DNA of 45,839 nucleotides from an uncultured Christensenella sp. (GTDB lineage Bacteria; Bacillota; Clostridia; Christensenellales; Borkfalkiaceae): assembly GCA_910586365.1 (NCBI GenBank), contig CAJUGP010000014.1:1-45839 (forward strand), given 5' to 3'. The first letter of the stretch is position 1, and each line of letters begins with the position of its first letter. Made by a program: the position numbers and the translations under genes. This document shows, piece by piece, positions 23,711-32,469 of the stretch. The notes under the pieces are model-generated. The model did not search any database. It was not told the DNA's origin and saw nothing but the letters and a program-made list of their open reading frames with translations.

Positions 23711-26317
23711 ATGGCATACGAAAACATTAAAAAGTTAAACGCGGTTGCAGGAGACGGCCGTATCGCGTCCATGAAAAAAAATCTGGCGGCAGGCGAGAGC
23801 AAGCTCAACGCGCTGCTGAAAAAAATCGAGGAGTTGGAGTCGCTTGCCGAAGCGAAACGCGCCGAAGAAGCGCGCAAAGCCGAAGAGACGGCGCGCTTGC
23901 TCCGCGAAGAGCAGGAACGCGCTGCCGCTGCCGTGAAAGCCGAAGAGGAGCGCCGCGCCGCTGAACAGGCAGCTAAAGCGGAAGAAGAACAGAAAAAACG
24001 GGAAAACGCTCCCGCGCCCGCTCCCGAAAAGGTTGCGGAGAAAACGGCGGAAAAGACGGCGGAAAAACCCGTGCAGGCAACGCCGCCGCAGCGTCCTGCG
24101 GCGCAGCCGTCGCAGCGTCCGACGTATCCCGACCGCAGACCGCAAACGGGCGGCAACGGACCGCGTCCCACGTTCCGTCCCGACAACCGCCCCGACAACC
24201 GTCCGCCCCGTCCGCAGGGCGGGATAAACCGTCCCGGTATGCCCGGCGCGCGTCCGCCTTTTCAGAACGGTCCGCGTCCCGCAGGCGCGCCCGGTGCGCG
24301 TCCGCCTTACCGTCCCGGTCAGCCGGGCGCAAGACCGTTTACGGGTGCGCCTCGTCCCGTCGCGCCTGCGCCGCTGCCCAACGCGCCGCGCAGAGACGCG
24401 CCTAAAAAATTCGACCGTACCTACGTCGAACAGCGCCGTCCCGTCAACAAACGCGCGTTACAGCGTCAGCAGGGCGTGGATATCGGCGATTTCGACGAAA
24501 ATAAGAGCGGTTACAGAAAGGCGCGCTTCGGCAAAAAGGCGCAGAAGGTCGTTCAAACGATCAAAATCGACCATGCCGTCGTCACGTCCAAAGAGATTCC
24601 CATTAAAGTGCTTTCGGAAAAGCTCGGTATTTCCGCCGTGGAAATCACCAAGCGGCTGTTCCGCGAGGGCGTCATGAAAACGGTAAACGAATCGATCGAT
24701 TACGATAACGCCGCCTACATTGCGTTGGAGCTTGGCATCGATCTCGAATATAAGCCCGAGAAAACGGCGGAAGAAACCATGTTTGAAGAACACGGCAAAG
24801 ACGGCGCGGAAAACCTCGTCATGCGCGCGCCCGTGGTCACGGTCATGGGGCACGTCGATCACGGTAAAACCTCGCTGCTCGATAAGATCCGCGCGACGAA
24901 GGTGACGGAAGGCGAGGCGGGCGGCATTACGCAGAGCATCGGCGCGTATACCGTGGAATTCGGCGAAGGCAAAAAGATCACGTTTGTCGATACCCCCGGA
25001 CATGCGGCGTTTACCGCCATGCGTGCGCGCGGCGCAAAGATTACCGATATCGTCGTGCTCGTCGTTGCGGCGGACGACGGCGTTATGCCGCAGACGGTGG
25101 AGGCGATCGACCACGCATTAGCGGCGGAAGTTCCCATTATCGTCGCCATGAATAAAATGGATAAGCCCGAAATCGATCCTTCCCGCGTGCTTACGGGGCT
25201 GAACGAGCACGGGATCCTGCCCGAAGAATGGGGCGGCGATACGATCGTGGTACCCGTTTCGGCAAAGACGGGCGACGGGATCGAATCTTTGCTTGAAAAT
25301 ATTTGGCTTGTCGCGGAAATGCGCGAGCTGCGCGCCAATCCCGACCGCCGCGCCAAGGGCGTCGTGATCGAGGCGAAACTCGATAAAGGAAAAGGTCCTA
25401 TGGCGAGCGTGCTCGTGCAGAACGGTACGCTCCACACGGGCGATAATCTCGTTACGGGCATGACCATGGGCCGCGTGCGCGCCATGTTCGACGACAACGG
25501 AAAACCCGTCAAGGAAGCGGGTCCTTCCACCGCGGTTTCGGTTTTGGGTTTGGAGGACGTACCCGGCGCGGGCGACGCGATCTTCGCCGTCGAGCAAAGC
25601 CTTATGAAGCAGGTGCAGGAAGAGCGTCGGAACAAGCAGCGCGAATCCATGATTCAGGATTCGCAGAAACGCACGCTCGAAGACCTGTTCTCGGGCAGCG
25701 GCGATTTGAAACAGCTGAAAGTCGTGGTCAAGGGCGACGTGCAGGGCTCGGTGGAAGCCGTGCGCGCGGCGCTTGAAAAGCTGACCAACGAGGAAGTGCA
25801 GGTAAAAGTCATTCATGCGGGCGCGGGCGCGATCACCGAAAGCGATATTTCGCTTGCCGACAGCGCAAAGGCGATCGTCATCGGCTTTAACGTCCGACCC
25901 GACAGCAAAGCGCGCGCGCTTGCGGAGCGCAGCAAGGTCGACGTGCGTTCGTACCGCATTATCTACGAGCTGCTCGACGACATGCAGGCGGCACTCAACG
26001 GCATGCTTGCGCCGAAGTACAAAGAAGTCTACCTCGGCAAAGCGGAAGTGCGCGAAACCTTCAATATTACGGGCGTGGGCGTGGTCGCGGGCTGCCTTGT
26101 TACCGAAGGGCGTCTTGTGCGCGGCGGAAAGCTGCGTATCTACCGCAACGACGTCATGATCGTCGAAGGCAACGTAAAACAGCTCAAACATTATAAAGAC
26201 GACGTCAAAGAAATCGCGTCGGGCTTGGAATGCGGCTGCGCGATCGAGAATTTCAACGAAATCAAAATCGGCGATTTCATCGAGTGTTATCTCATCGAGG
26301 AGCAGAAGGTATCATGA
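23711..26317 (+). CDS. infB: Translation initiation factor IF-2
   Basis: 868 residues. Residues of about 40-100 are an Ala/Glu/Arg-rich coiled-coil; about 125-225 are low-complexity Pro/Arg/Gly. An IF2 N-domain follows (IPIKVLSEKLGISAVEITKRL). The GTPase domain has G1 GHVDHGKT, G3 DTPGHAAF and G4 NKMD. Domains II-IV follow (LKQLKVVVKGDVQGSVEAVR, then EVRETFNITGVG). It places initiator tRNA on the ribosome. The stop overlaps rbfA by ATGA. Confidence 0.97.
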   Translation: MAYENIKKLNAVAGDGRIASMKKNLAAGESKLNALLKKIEELESLAEAKRAEEARKAEETARLLREEQERAAAAVKAEEERRAAEQAAKAEEEQKKRENAPAPAPEKVAEKTAEKTAEKPVQATPPQRPAAQPSQRPTYPDRRPQTGGNGPRPTFRPDNRPDNRPPRPQGGINRPGMPGARPPFQNGPRPAGAPGARPPYRPGQPGARPFTGAPRPVAPAPLPNAPRRDAPKKFDRTYVEQRRPVNKRALQRQQGVDIGDFDENKSGYRKARFGKKAQKVVQTIKIDHAVVTSKEIPIKVLSEKLGISAVEITKRLFREGVMKTVNESIDYDNAAYIALELGIDLEYKPEKTAEETMFEEHGKDGAENLVMRAPVVTVMGHVDHGKTSLLDKIRATKVTEGEAGGITQSIGAYTVEFGEGKKITFVDTPGHAAFTAMRARGAKITDIVVLVVAADDGVMPQTVEAIDHALAAEVPIIVAMNKMDKPEIDPSRVLTGLNEHGILPEEWGGDTIVVPVSAKTGDGIESLLENIWLVAEMRELRANPDRRAKGVVIEAKLDKGKGPMASVLVQNGTLHTGDNLVTGMTMGRVRAMFDDNGKPVKEAGPSTAVSVLGLEDVPGAGDAIFAVEQSLMKQVQEERRNKQRESMIQDSQKRTLEDLFSGSGDLKQLKVVVKGDVQGSVEAVRAALEKLTNEEVQVKVIHAGAGAITESDISLADSAKAIVIGFNVRPDSKARALAERSKVDVRSYRIIYELLDDMQAALNGMLAPKYKEVYLGKAEVRETFNITGVGVVAGCLVTEGRLVRGGKLRIYRNDVMIVEGNVKQLKHYKDDVKEIASGLECGCAIENFNEIKIGDFIECYLIEEQKVS

Positions 26318-26670
26318 AACGGACCGATCGGCTTGACAGCGAATACAGAAAAGAGATTTCCGCCATCGTGGCGGGGTCGTTAAAGAATCGGGAGCCGCGT
26401 TTGAAGGGGATCATCTCGATCACCGAGGCGGACGTCGCGCCCGATCTGAAAACGGCGAAAATTTACGTGAGCGTGTTTGCGTCGTCCGCGGAAGAAAAAC
26501 GCGATACGATCGAACTGCTCAAAGAGAACGCGGGGTTTATCCGCCGCGAGCTTGCGCACGTGATGCGCACGCGCACCGTGCCGTCGCTTACCTTTCTCGA
26601 GGACGCGAGCATCGAATACGGCGCGAAAATGGACGAATTGCTTGAAGGACTGCATAAGGACAACAAATGA
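26314..26670 (+). CDS. rbfA: 30S ribosome-binding factor RbfA
   Basis: 118 residues from the ATG that overlaps the infB stop. The KH-like fold shows LDSEYRKEISAIV, ISITEADVAPDLKTAKIYVS and VPSLTFLEDASIEYGAKM. It helps late maturation of 16S rRNA. The frame is open upstream into infB, but the family start and the AGGAGCAGAAGG site fix the start. The stop overlaps the next gene. Confidence 0.95.
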   Translation: MKRTDRLDSEYRKEISAIVAGSLKNREPRLKGIISITEADVAPDLKTAKIYVSVFASSAEEKRDTIELLKENAGFIRRELAHVMRTRTVPSLTFLEDASIEYGAKMDELLEGLHKDNK

Positions 26671-27632
26671 ATACGCTGAAAGAAATTGCCGATCGTTTGA
26701 AACGGGTTAAGAGCGTGCGGATTTACACCCATATGCGCCCCGACGGCGATACCGTCGGCTGCGCCGTGGCGCTTTCCCACGCGTTGAATGCGCTCGGGAT
26801 CGTCAACGAGGTGCTGAACGAAACGCCGATTCCCGAAAAATATCTGTTTTTAGCGGGCGCGGAGAAGATCAAAACGCAGCCGACGTTCTCGGCGCAGGCG
26901 TGCGTGTTCGTCGATACGAGCGATTACGCGCGCATCGGATCGCTGCAAACCGATTATCTTGCAAACGCAAAAAAAACGGTCACCTTCAACATCGACCACC
27001 ACGTTTCCAATACGCGTTACGCGCAATACAATTTCGTGCGCGATCGGGCAAGCAACTGCGAAAACATAGCCGAGCTGATCGCCGAATTGGGCGTTCCGTA
27101 CGATAAGAATATTGCAAACGCGCTGCTGACGGGTATGGTTTCCGATTCGGGCGCGTTTTCGCATGCCGACGTAAACGGCGATACCTTCCGCGCCGCCGCG
27201 CTTTGCGCCGATGCGGGAGCCGACGTGCAGCGGATCACGTACGAAACGTATAAAAAGCAATCGCGCGCGCGGGCGCAGTTCTACGTGGAAGTCCTGCAAA
27301 AATTGCGTTTCGAGGCGGAAGAAAAGCTTGCCGTCGCGCTCGTAACGCAGGAACAGCTTAAACGTCACGGCTTGGGCACGGACGCGACCGAGGGCATCGT
27401 CGATTTCGGGCTGAACGTCGACACGGTGGAGATCAGCGTTTGCCTGCTTGAAATGAAAGCGGGGCAGTATAAGGTTTCGCTTCGATCGAAGGGAAAGGCG
27501 AACGTAAACGAAATCGCGGCAAGATACGGCGGGGGCGGACACGTGCTCGCGTCGGGGTGCATGCTTTTCGGCGATGCGGAAGAGGTGATCGACAAGCTTT
27601 CGTTTGAAACGCGTCGGCAGCTTGATTTATGA
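26667..27632 (+). CDS. nrnA: DHH/DHHA1 phosphoesterase, bifunctional oligoribonuclease/pAp phosphatase (NrnA-like)
   Basis: 321 residues. The DHH domain carries HMRPDGDTVGCAVALSHAL, VFVDTSDYARIG, and FNIDHHVSN with the metal-binding DHH. The DHHA1 domain ends with the GGGGHVLASGCML motif. NrnA degrades 2-5 nt RNA and dephosphorylates pAp. Its place between rbfA and truB is the conserved one. It overlaps both neighbours by ATGA. Confidence 0.93.
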   Translation: MNTLKEIADRLKRVKSVRIYTHMRPDGDTVGCAVALSHALNALGIVNEVLNETPIPEKYLFLAGAEKIKTQPTFSAQACVFVDTSDYARIGSLQTDYLANAKKTVTFNIDHHVSNTRYAQYNFVRDRASNCENIAELIAELGVPYDKNIANALLTGMVSDSGAFSHADVNGDTFRAAALCADAGADVQRITYETYKKQSRARAQFYVEVLQKLRFEAEEKLAVALVTQEQLKRHGLGTDATEGIVDFGLNVDTVEISVCLLEMKAGQYKVSLRSKGKANVNEIAARYGGGGHVLASGCMLFGDAEEVIDKLSFETRRQLDL

Positions 27633-28462
27633 CGGGATTTTTTAACATCGATAAAGAAGAGGGGCGTTCGTCGGGATACGCCGTCAATATTCTCAAACGG
27701 CTGACGCACACGCCCTGCGGACATATGGGCACGCTCGATCCGCTTGCATCGGGGGTCTTGCCCGTCGGCGTCGGCAACGCCGCGCGTCTGTTCGATTATT
27801 TCCTCGGCAAACAGAAAGTTTACCGCGCAAGGTTTTGCTTCGGCGCAACGACGCCCACGCTCGATCGGGAAGGCGAAATCACCTTCGGCGGAGCCGTCCC
27901 TTCGGCGGACGAGATCGAACGCGCATTGCCGCATTTCATCGGGGAAATCGCCCAAATACCGCCCCGTTACAGCGCGGTAAGCGTGAACGGCAGGCGGGGC
28001 TACGCGCTCGCCCGTTCGGGAGAAACGTTCGAGATCCCTGCCAAAATCGTGAACATTACTTCGTTTCGTTTGCTCGCTCAGACGGACGAAACCGAATTTT
28101 CGTTTGAAATTTGCTGCGGCGCGGGTACGTATATCCGTTCGCTTGCGCGCGATCTTGCTGCGGCGCTCGGCACGCAGGGGTATATGAGCGCGCTCCGCCG
28201 CACAAGAAGCGGCGCTTTTACGGAAGAAAACGCCGTTCCGCTCGCCGCCGTCACGCATGATAACGTAGCGGAATATCTCATTCCGACCGACAGCGTGATC
28301 GATCTTCCCGTCCTCACGGTTGCAAACGAGCGGCTTTATCATGGATTGACCGTTCCCTGCGATCATGCAGACGGATTGTATAAGCTGTATAGCCCCGAAG
28401 GATTTTACGGCTTGGCGCGCGTGCGCGACGGTCTTGTGAAAACGGAGAAAAAACTGTGTTGA
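27629..28462 (+). CDS. truB: tRNA pseudouridine(55) synthase
   Basis: 277 residues. It makes pseudouridine 55 in the T-loop of tRNAs. The catalytic Asp lies in HMGTLDPLASGVLPVGVG; other family blocks are VYRARFCFGATTPTLDREGE, PPRYSAVSVNGRRGYALAR and CCGAGTYIRSLARDLA. It overlaps nrnA and ribF. Confidence 0.96.
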   Translation: MTGFFNIDKEEGRSSGYAVNILKRLTHTPCGHMGTLDPLASGVLPVGVGNAARLFDYFLGKQKVYRARFCFGATTPTLDREGEITFGGAVPSADEIERALPHFIGEIAQIPPRYSAVSVNGRRGYALARSGETFEIPAKIVNITSFRLLAQTDETEFSFEICCGAGTYIRSLARDLAAALGTQGYMSALRRTRSGAFTEENAVPLAAVTHDNVAEYLIPTDSVIDLPVLTVANERLYHGLTVPCDHADGLYKLYSPEGFYGLARVRDGLVKTEKKLC

Positions 28463-29304
28463 TCTGCGGTCGGAATGAAAAAATCGACGAGCCTTGCGCG
28501 CTGCTGTTGGGCGGGTTCGACGGCTTGCACGTCGGGCACGAAACGCTTTTGTCGCGTGCGCGCGAAACGGGGCTGCCCGTCGGCATCACGGCGATAACGA
28601 ATTTGAAAGCGGGCGGCGATCTCTTTACGCTTGCCGAGCGGAAACACGTTTTTCAAAAAGAGGGCGTATCGTTCGTCGTCGAACTGCCGTTCGAGGAGAT
28701 AAAGGATATTTCCGCCGCGCAGTTTCTTGCCGATCTGTTTGCGAACGTGCGCGCCGAAGCGGTGTTTTGCGGCGCGGATTTCCGTTTCGGAAAAGACGCG
28801 GCGGGTTCGGCGGAGTTTTTGCGGCAAAACGCGCCTTGCCCCGTTGAAATATGCCCGATACAAATGCGCGGCGGAAAAAAAGTTTCGATCACCGAGGTAA
28901 AGGAATTTCTCGGCAAGGGCGATCTGCCTGCCGTCAATTCGTTGCTTTCGGGCGGGTACTTCGTGCAGGGCGTCGTCGAGCACGGGCGGCAAGTCGGCAG
29001 AACGTACGGGTTTCCCACGGCGAACGTGAGTTTTTCCGCTGAAAAATATTTGCTGCGCGAAGGCGTTTACCGCGGTTACGTCGAAACGGGCGGCAAAACG
29101 TATTCTTCTATCGTCAACGTCGGCGCGCGGCCTACGTTCGGCGTCGAACAGAAAAAAATCGAAGCCTATCTTCACCGTTTCGACGGCGATTTATACGGGA
29201 AAATCATTCGGATTTATCCGACGGATTTTGTCCGCCCGATCGTAAAATTTGCATCCGTCGAAGAGTTGAAATCTCAATTAAAAAAGGATTTGGAAACGCT
29301 ATGA
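28456..29304 (+). CDS. ribF: Bifunctional riboflavin kinase/FAD synthetase
   Basis: 282 residues, GTG start overlapping the truB stop (TTG at 28459 is an alternative). The N-terminal FMN adenylyltransferase domain has GGFDGLHVGHETLLSRA; the C-terminal flavokinase domain has GRTYGFPTANVSF and YSSIVNVGARPTFG. It turns riboflavin into FMN and FAD. The stop overlaps the next gene (ATGA), extending the operon. Confidence 0.95.
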   Translation: MLICGRNEKIDEPCALLLGGFDGLHVGHETLLSRARETGLPVGITAITNLKAGGDLFTLAERKHVFQKEGVSFVVELPFEEIKDISAAQFLADLFANVRAEAVFCGADFRFGKDAAGSAEFLRQNAPCPVEICPIQMRGGKKVSITEVKEFLGKGDLPAVNSLLSGGYFVQGVVEHGRQVGRTYGFPTANVSFSAEKYLLREGVYRGYVETGGKTYSSIVNVGARPTFGVEQKKIEAYLHRFDGDLYGKIIRIYPTDFVRPIVKFASVEELKSQLKKDLETL

Positions 29305-29927
29305 ACAAATGCTCGAAAACATTGCCCGAAGGCTGGACGAAGCTCGACAAGATTGATCTGAAAGAAAACAAAAAGCAATTTTGGCTCATGCAAGGTATTT
29401 CGATCCTGCTTGCCGTTTTGATGATCGTCGCGGGGTGTTTTATCGTTCACCCGAGCGCTTTTTTCGGGGCAACAGGCATCGAAGAGTATATCGCCATCGC
29501 GGTGCTCGTCGTCGGGGCGGTCGTTTACATCGTGCTGCATGAGTTGACGCACGGCGTGTTCCTTTCCGCGTTTACGAGAACGAAGCCGAAATTCGGGTTC
29601 GTCGGTTGGGCGGCTTACTGCGGCAACGAGGCGTATTGCAATAAACCCTGTTACGCCGTCGTGGCGCTTTCTCCGCTTGTCGTGTGGGGGATCGTTTTCG
29701 GCGTGCTGAACGTCTTTTTTCACGACGGCGCTTGGTTTTGGGTGATCTGGTTTTTGCAGACGATGAACGTTGCGGGCGCGGCGGGGGATCTTTTCGTTTC
29801 GTTTAAGCTGTTGTTTTATCCCAAAGAAATTCTCGTTCAGGATACGGGACTTGCCATGACGGTATACCGCAGAATGACGCAGGAAGAAATGCTTTCGTCC
29901 GCGGAGAACACGGAGGAGAGATTGTGA
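29301..29927 (+). CDS. DUF3267-type membrane metalloprotease-like protein
   Basis: 208 residues with about four membrane segments (around 30-50, 62-82, 120-140 and 145-160). The zincin motif HELTHG (His80, Glu81, His84) lies in the second membrane segment, and ALSPLVVWG and NVAGAAGDLF lie in the later ones. This is the layout of DUF3267 putative zinc metalloproteases. It starts in the ribF stop and overlaps the next gene, so it is translated with the ribF operon. The substrate is unknown; proteolytic activity is inferred from HExxH. Confidence 0.8.
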   Translation: MNKCSKTLPEGWTKLDKIDLKENKKQFWLMQGISILLAVLMIVAGCFIVHPSAFFGATGIEEYIAIAVLVVGAVVYIVLHELTHGVFLSAFTRTKPKFGFVGWAAYCGNEAYCNKPCYAVVALSPLVVWGIVFGVLNVFFHDGAWFWVIWFLQTMNVAGAAGDLFVSFKLLFYPKEILVQDTGLAMTVYRRMTQEEMLSSAENTEERL

Positions 29928-30769
29928 TTCAATTCGGACCGAGCGGCAATTCACAGAGCTTTTTCGACGAAGGGCATACGCATACCGAAGAGGCGGCGCG
30001 ATACGTCAAAGAACGCGGACTCGACTGCTTCGAGTATTCGTTCGGGCGCGGCATTATGCTCGGCGAAAGCAAAGCAATTTCGATCGGCGAAGCGTTCCGC
30101 GAACAGGGCGTCGAAATCTCCGTTCACGCGCCGTATTTTATCAATTTCGCCAATCCCGACGACGAAATGGCGGCAAAATCTTACAATTACGTGCTCGGCA
30201 GCGCAAAGGCGTTGAAGCTCATGGGGGGCAACCGCGTCGTATTCCACCCTGCCTCGCAGGGCAAAGATACGCGCGAAACGGCGGTGTTACGCACCGTCGA
30301 GCGGTTAAAAGTGCTGCGCGATTATATTTATCTGAACGACATGCAGAACTTGCTGTTCTGCCCCGAAACGATGGGTAAGACGGCGCAGATCGGCACGGTG
30401 GAAGAGATCGTAACGTTCTGTAAGATCGATCCCGTATATACGCCGTGCGTCGATTTCGGGCACGTCAACGCGCGCGGACAGGGGTGTTTGAAGACGGCGG
30501 ACGATTACAGAAGGCTTTTGGAATACATGATCGCCGAGCTTGGGTATGAGCGCATGAAGAATTTTCACGTGCATTTTTCCAAGATCATGTACGGCGCAAA
30601 GGGCGAAATCAAGCACCTTACGTTTGCCGACGAAGTGTACGGTCCGAAGTTTGCGCCGCTTGCGCAGGTGTTGCGCGAGTTGAAGTTGGAGCCTTACGTC
30701 GTGAGCGAAGGGGACGGCACGCAGGCGGAAGAAGCCGCGGAAATGAAACGCATTTACGAGAGTTTATAA
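29924..30769 (+). CDS. Endonuclease IV-like (AP endonuclease family 2) TIM-barrel protein
   Basis: 281 residues with a GTG start inside the previous stop (GTGA). The barrel shows metal-ligand candidates in order: SVHAPYF, VVFHPASQG, FCPETMGK, CVDFGHVNARGQG, FHVHFSK and YVVSEG. Endonuclease IV uses three Zn bound by such His/Glu/Asp residues to cut DNA at abasic sites. It is close in length to Nfo (about 280). A xylose-isomerase-like sugar enzyme of the same fold is the alternative. It is the last gene of the long operon. Confidence 0.82.
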   Translation: MIQFGPSGNSQSFFDEGHTHTEEAARYVKERGLDCFEYSFGRGIMLGESKAISIGEAFREQGVEISVHAPYFINFANPDDEMAAKSYNYVLGSAKALKLMGGNRVVFHPASQGKDTRETAVLRTVERLKVLRDYIYLNDMQNLLFCPETMGKTAQIGTVEEIVTFCKIDPVYTPCVDFGHVNARGQGCLKTADDYRRLLEYMIAELGYERMKNFHVHFSKIMYGAKGEIKHLTFADEVYGPKFAPLAQVLRELKLEPYVVSEGDGTQAEEAAEMKRIYESL

Positions 30770-30784
30770 AGCGTAAAAAAATTC

Positions 30785-30813
30785 TTGACTTAAAAAGACT
30801 ACTTTGTTATAAT
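30785..30813 (+). promoter_or_regulatory. Sigma-A promoter abutting the aminopeptidase start codon
   Basis: TTGACT (30785-30790), 17-base spacer, TATAAT (30808-30813). The next base is the first base of ATG 30814, so transcription should begin around the second in-frame ATG at 30820. Confidence 0.82.
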
Positions 30814-31875
30814 ATGGATATGCTTGCGCCGAATTTACGAAAAATCTACGAAAATTCCCATGCGGACGCGCTCTTGATTGAGCAGGATTTTCTGCGCCGC
30901 TATCTTACGGGTTTTTATTCGACCGACGGGTACGTGGTGCTGACGGCGGAAAAATGCGTGCTTGTCGTCGATTCGCGTTATATCGAGGCGGCGCAAAAAG
31001 CAAAGCTTGCCGACTGCGTGGAAGTGGTAGAAGGCTCGTATTCGGCTGCGTTGGAGCTTGTAAAAGGGCATAAAAATTTGGGCGTTCCCTATCCCTTTAT
31101 CAATCTTGCGCGCGCGGAAGAACTGAAAAAAGAGGGCTTTTCGCTCAGCGATTGCATGGACGCGCTGAAAAACGCCATGCTGATTAAAACGGAGCGCGAG
31201 TTAAAGCAAATCGCTCGCGCCTGCGAAATCGCGGAGGACGCCTTTTTGCGTCTGCTGCCGCAGATCAAGGAAAGAATGTGCGAACGCGAAGTCGCCGCCC
31301 TGTTGGAATACGAAATGCGCGCGCTCGGCGCGGAAGGCGTTTCGTTCGATACGATCGCGGCGTTCGGGGCGAACGGCAGCGTGCCGCATCACGAAACGGG
31401 AGAAACGCGGCTGCGCTTCGGCGATGCGGTGTTGATCGATTTCGGGTGCAAAACGGAAGGGTATTGTTCGGACTGCACGCGCACCTTCCTGTTCGGCGAC
31501 GATAAAAAACACGAAAAATTCAAAGAAATTTACGCGCACGTCCTTGCGGCGCACGAACGCGTGATCGAGCGCGTTGCGGCTGGAATGACGGGGCAGGAAG
31601 CCGACGCGATCGCCAGAGGGTATCTGAAAGAACAAGGGCTGGACAAGTACTTCACCCATTCCTTAGGGCACGGGATCGGCTTGCAAATACACGAATACCC
31701 CGTTTTATCGCCCCGTCGGGAAGACGTTTTGCAAGACGGCATGGTTTTTTCCGACGAACCGGGCGTTTATATCGCGGGGGAGATCGGCGTAAGAATCGAA
31801 GACAGTTTGTATATGAAAGACGGAAAAGCTCATTCTTTCATGAAAAAAACACAGAAAAATCTAATTATTTTGTAA
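30814..31875 (+). CDS. M24-family aminopeptidase P / Xaa-Pro peptidase
   Basis: 353 residues from ATG 30814. The creatinase-type N-domain (LRRYLTGFYSTDGYVVLT, VVDSRYIEAA) precedes the pita-bread catalytic domain. Its metal ligands appear in LIDFGCKTEGYCSDCTRTF, HSLGHGIGLQIHEYP, SDEPGVYI and GVRIEDS. It removes N-terminal residues preceding proline. There is no ribosome-binding site, and the -10 box touches ATG 30814. The likely translated start is therefore ATG 30820 (MLAPNLRK) on a leaderless mRNA. It commonly precedes efp, as here. Confidence 0.92.
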   Translation: MDMLAPNLRKIYENSHADALLIEQDFLRRYLTGFYSTDGYVVLTAEKCVLVVDSRYIEAAQKAKLADCVEVVEGSYSAALELVKGHKNLGVPYPFINLARAEELKKEGFSLSDCMDALKNAMLIKTERELKQIARACEIAEDAFLRLLPQIKERMCEREVAALLEYEMRALGAEGVSFDTIAAFGANGSVPHHETGETRLRFGDAVLIDFGCKTEGYCSDCTRTFLFGDDKKHEKFKEIYAHVLAAHERVIERVAAGMTGQEADAIARGYLKEQGLDKYFTHSLGHGIGLQIHEYPVLSPRREDVLQDGMVFSDEPGVYIAGEIGVRIEDSLYMKDGKAHSFMKKTQKNLIIL

Positions 31876-31893
31876 ATAGAGGAGATCAAGAAC

Positions 31894-32460
31894 ATGGCAC
31901 AGATTATGGCAGGCGACATCAGAAAAGGTTCGACGTTTGAATATAAAAGCGGCGTCTACACCGTTACGGAGTTCCAGCACGTAAAACCGGGCAAGGGCGC
32001 GGCGTTCGTCCGTACGACCTTGAAAAACGTCGTTACGGGGCAAGTCCTTTCCGACGAAACGTTCAACCCCACGACCAAGCTCGAAACGGCGCAGGTCGAA
32101 ACGAAGAAGATGACGTATTCGTATACGGACGGCGAGTTCTATTATTTCATGGATCCCGAAACGTTCGACATGATCACGCTTAACTTCTCGCAGGTAGAGG
32201 ACGCGCTCAAATATATCCGCGAGAACGATACCGTTACGGTAAAATCGCTCAACGGCGCGGCGTTCTCGGTCGAACCCGAAAACTTCGTCGAATTGAAAGT
32301 CGTCGAGGCGGAGCCGGGCGTAAAGGGCAACACCGCGACCAACGTCACGAAAGCGGCGAAAGTGGAAACGGGCGCAACCTTCCAGGTTCCCATGTTCGTA
32401 AACGAAGGCGATACCATTCGTATCGATACCCGCACGGGCGATTACATGAGCCGCGTCTAA
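31894..32460 (+). CDS. efp: Elongation factor P
   Basis: 188 residues, three beta-barrel domains. The loop that reaches the peptidyl-transferase centre is QHVKPGKGAAFVRTTLKN, with the modifiable Lys in PGKG. The C-terminal signature is RIDTRTGDYMSRV. It rescues ribosomes stalled at polyproline. GAGGAG precedes the ATG. It follows the M24 peptidase after 18 bases, a conserved pair. Confidence 0.97.
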   Translation: MAQIMAGDIRKGSTFEYKSGVYTVTEFQHVKPGKGAAFVRTTLKNVVTGQVLSDETFNPTTKLETAQVETKKMTYSYTDGEFYYFMDPETFDMITLNFSQVEDALKYIRENDTVTVKSLNGAAFSVEPENFVELKVVEAEPGVKGNTATNVTKAAKVETGATFQVPMFVNEGDTIRIDTRTGDYMSRV

Positions 32461-32469
32461 ACGCCGTTC

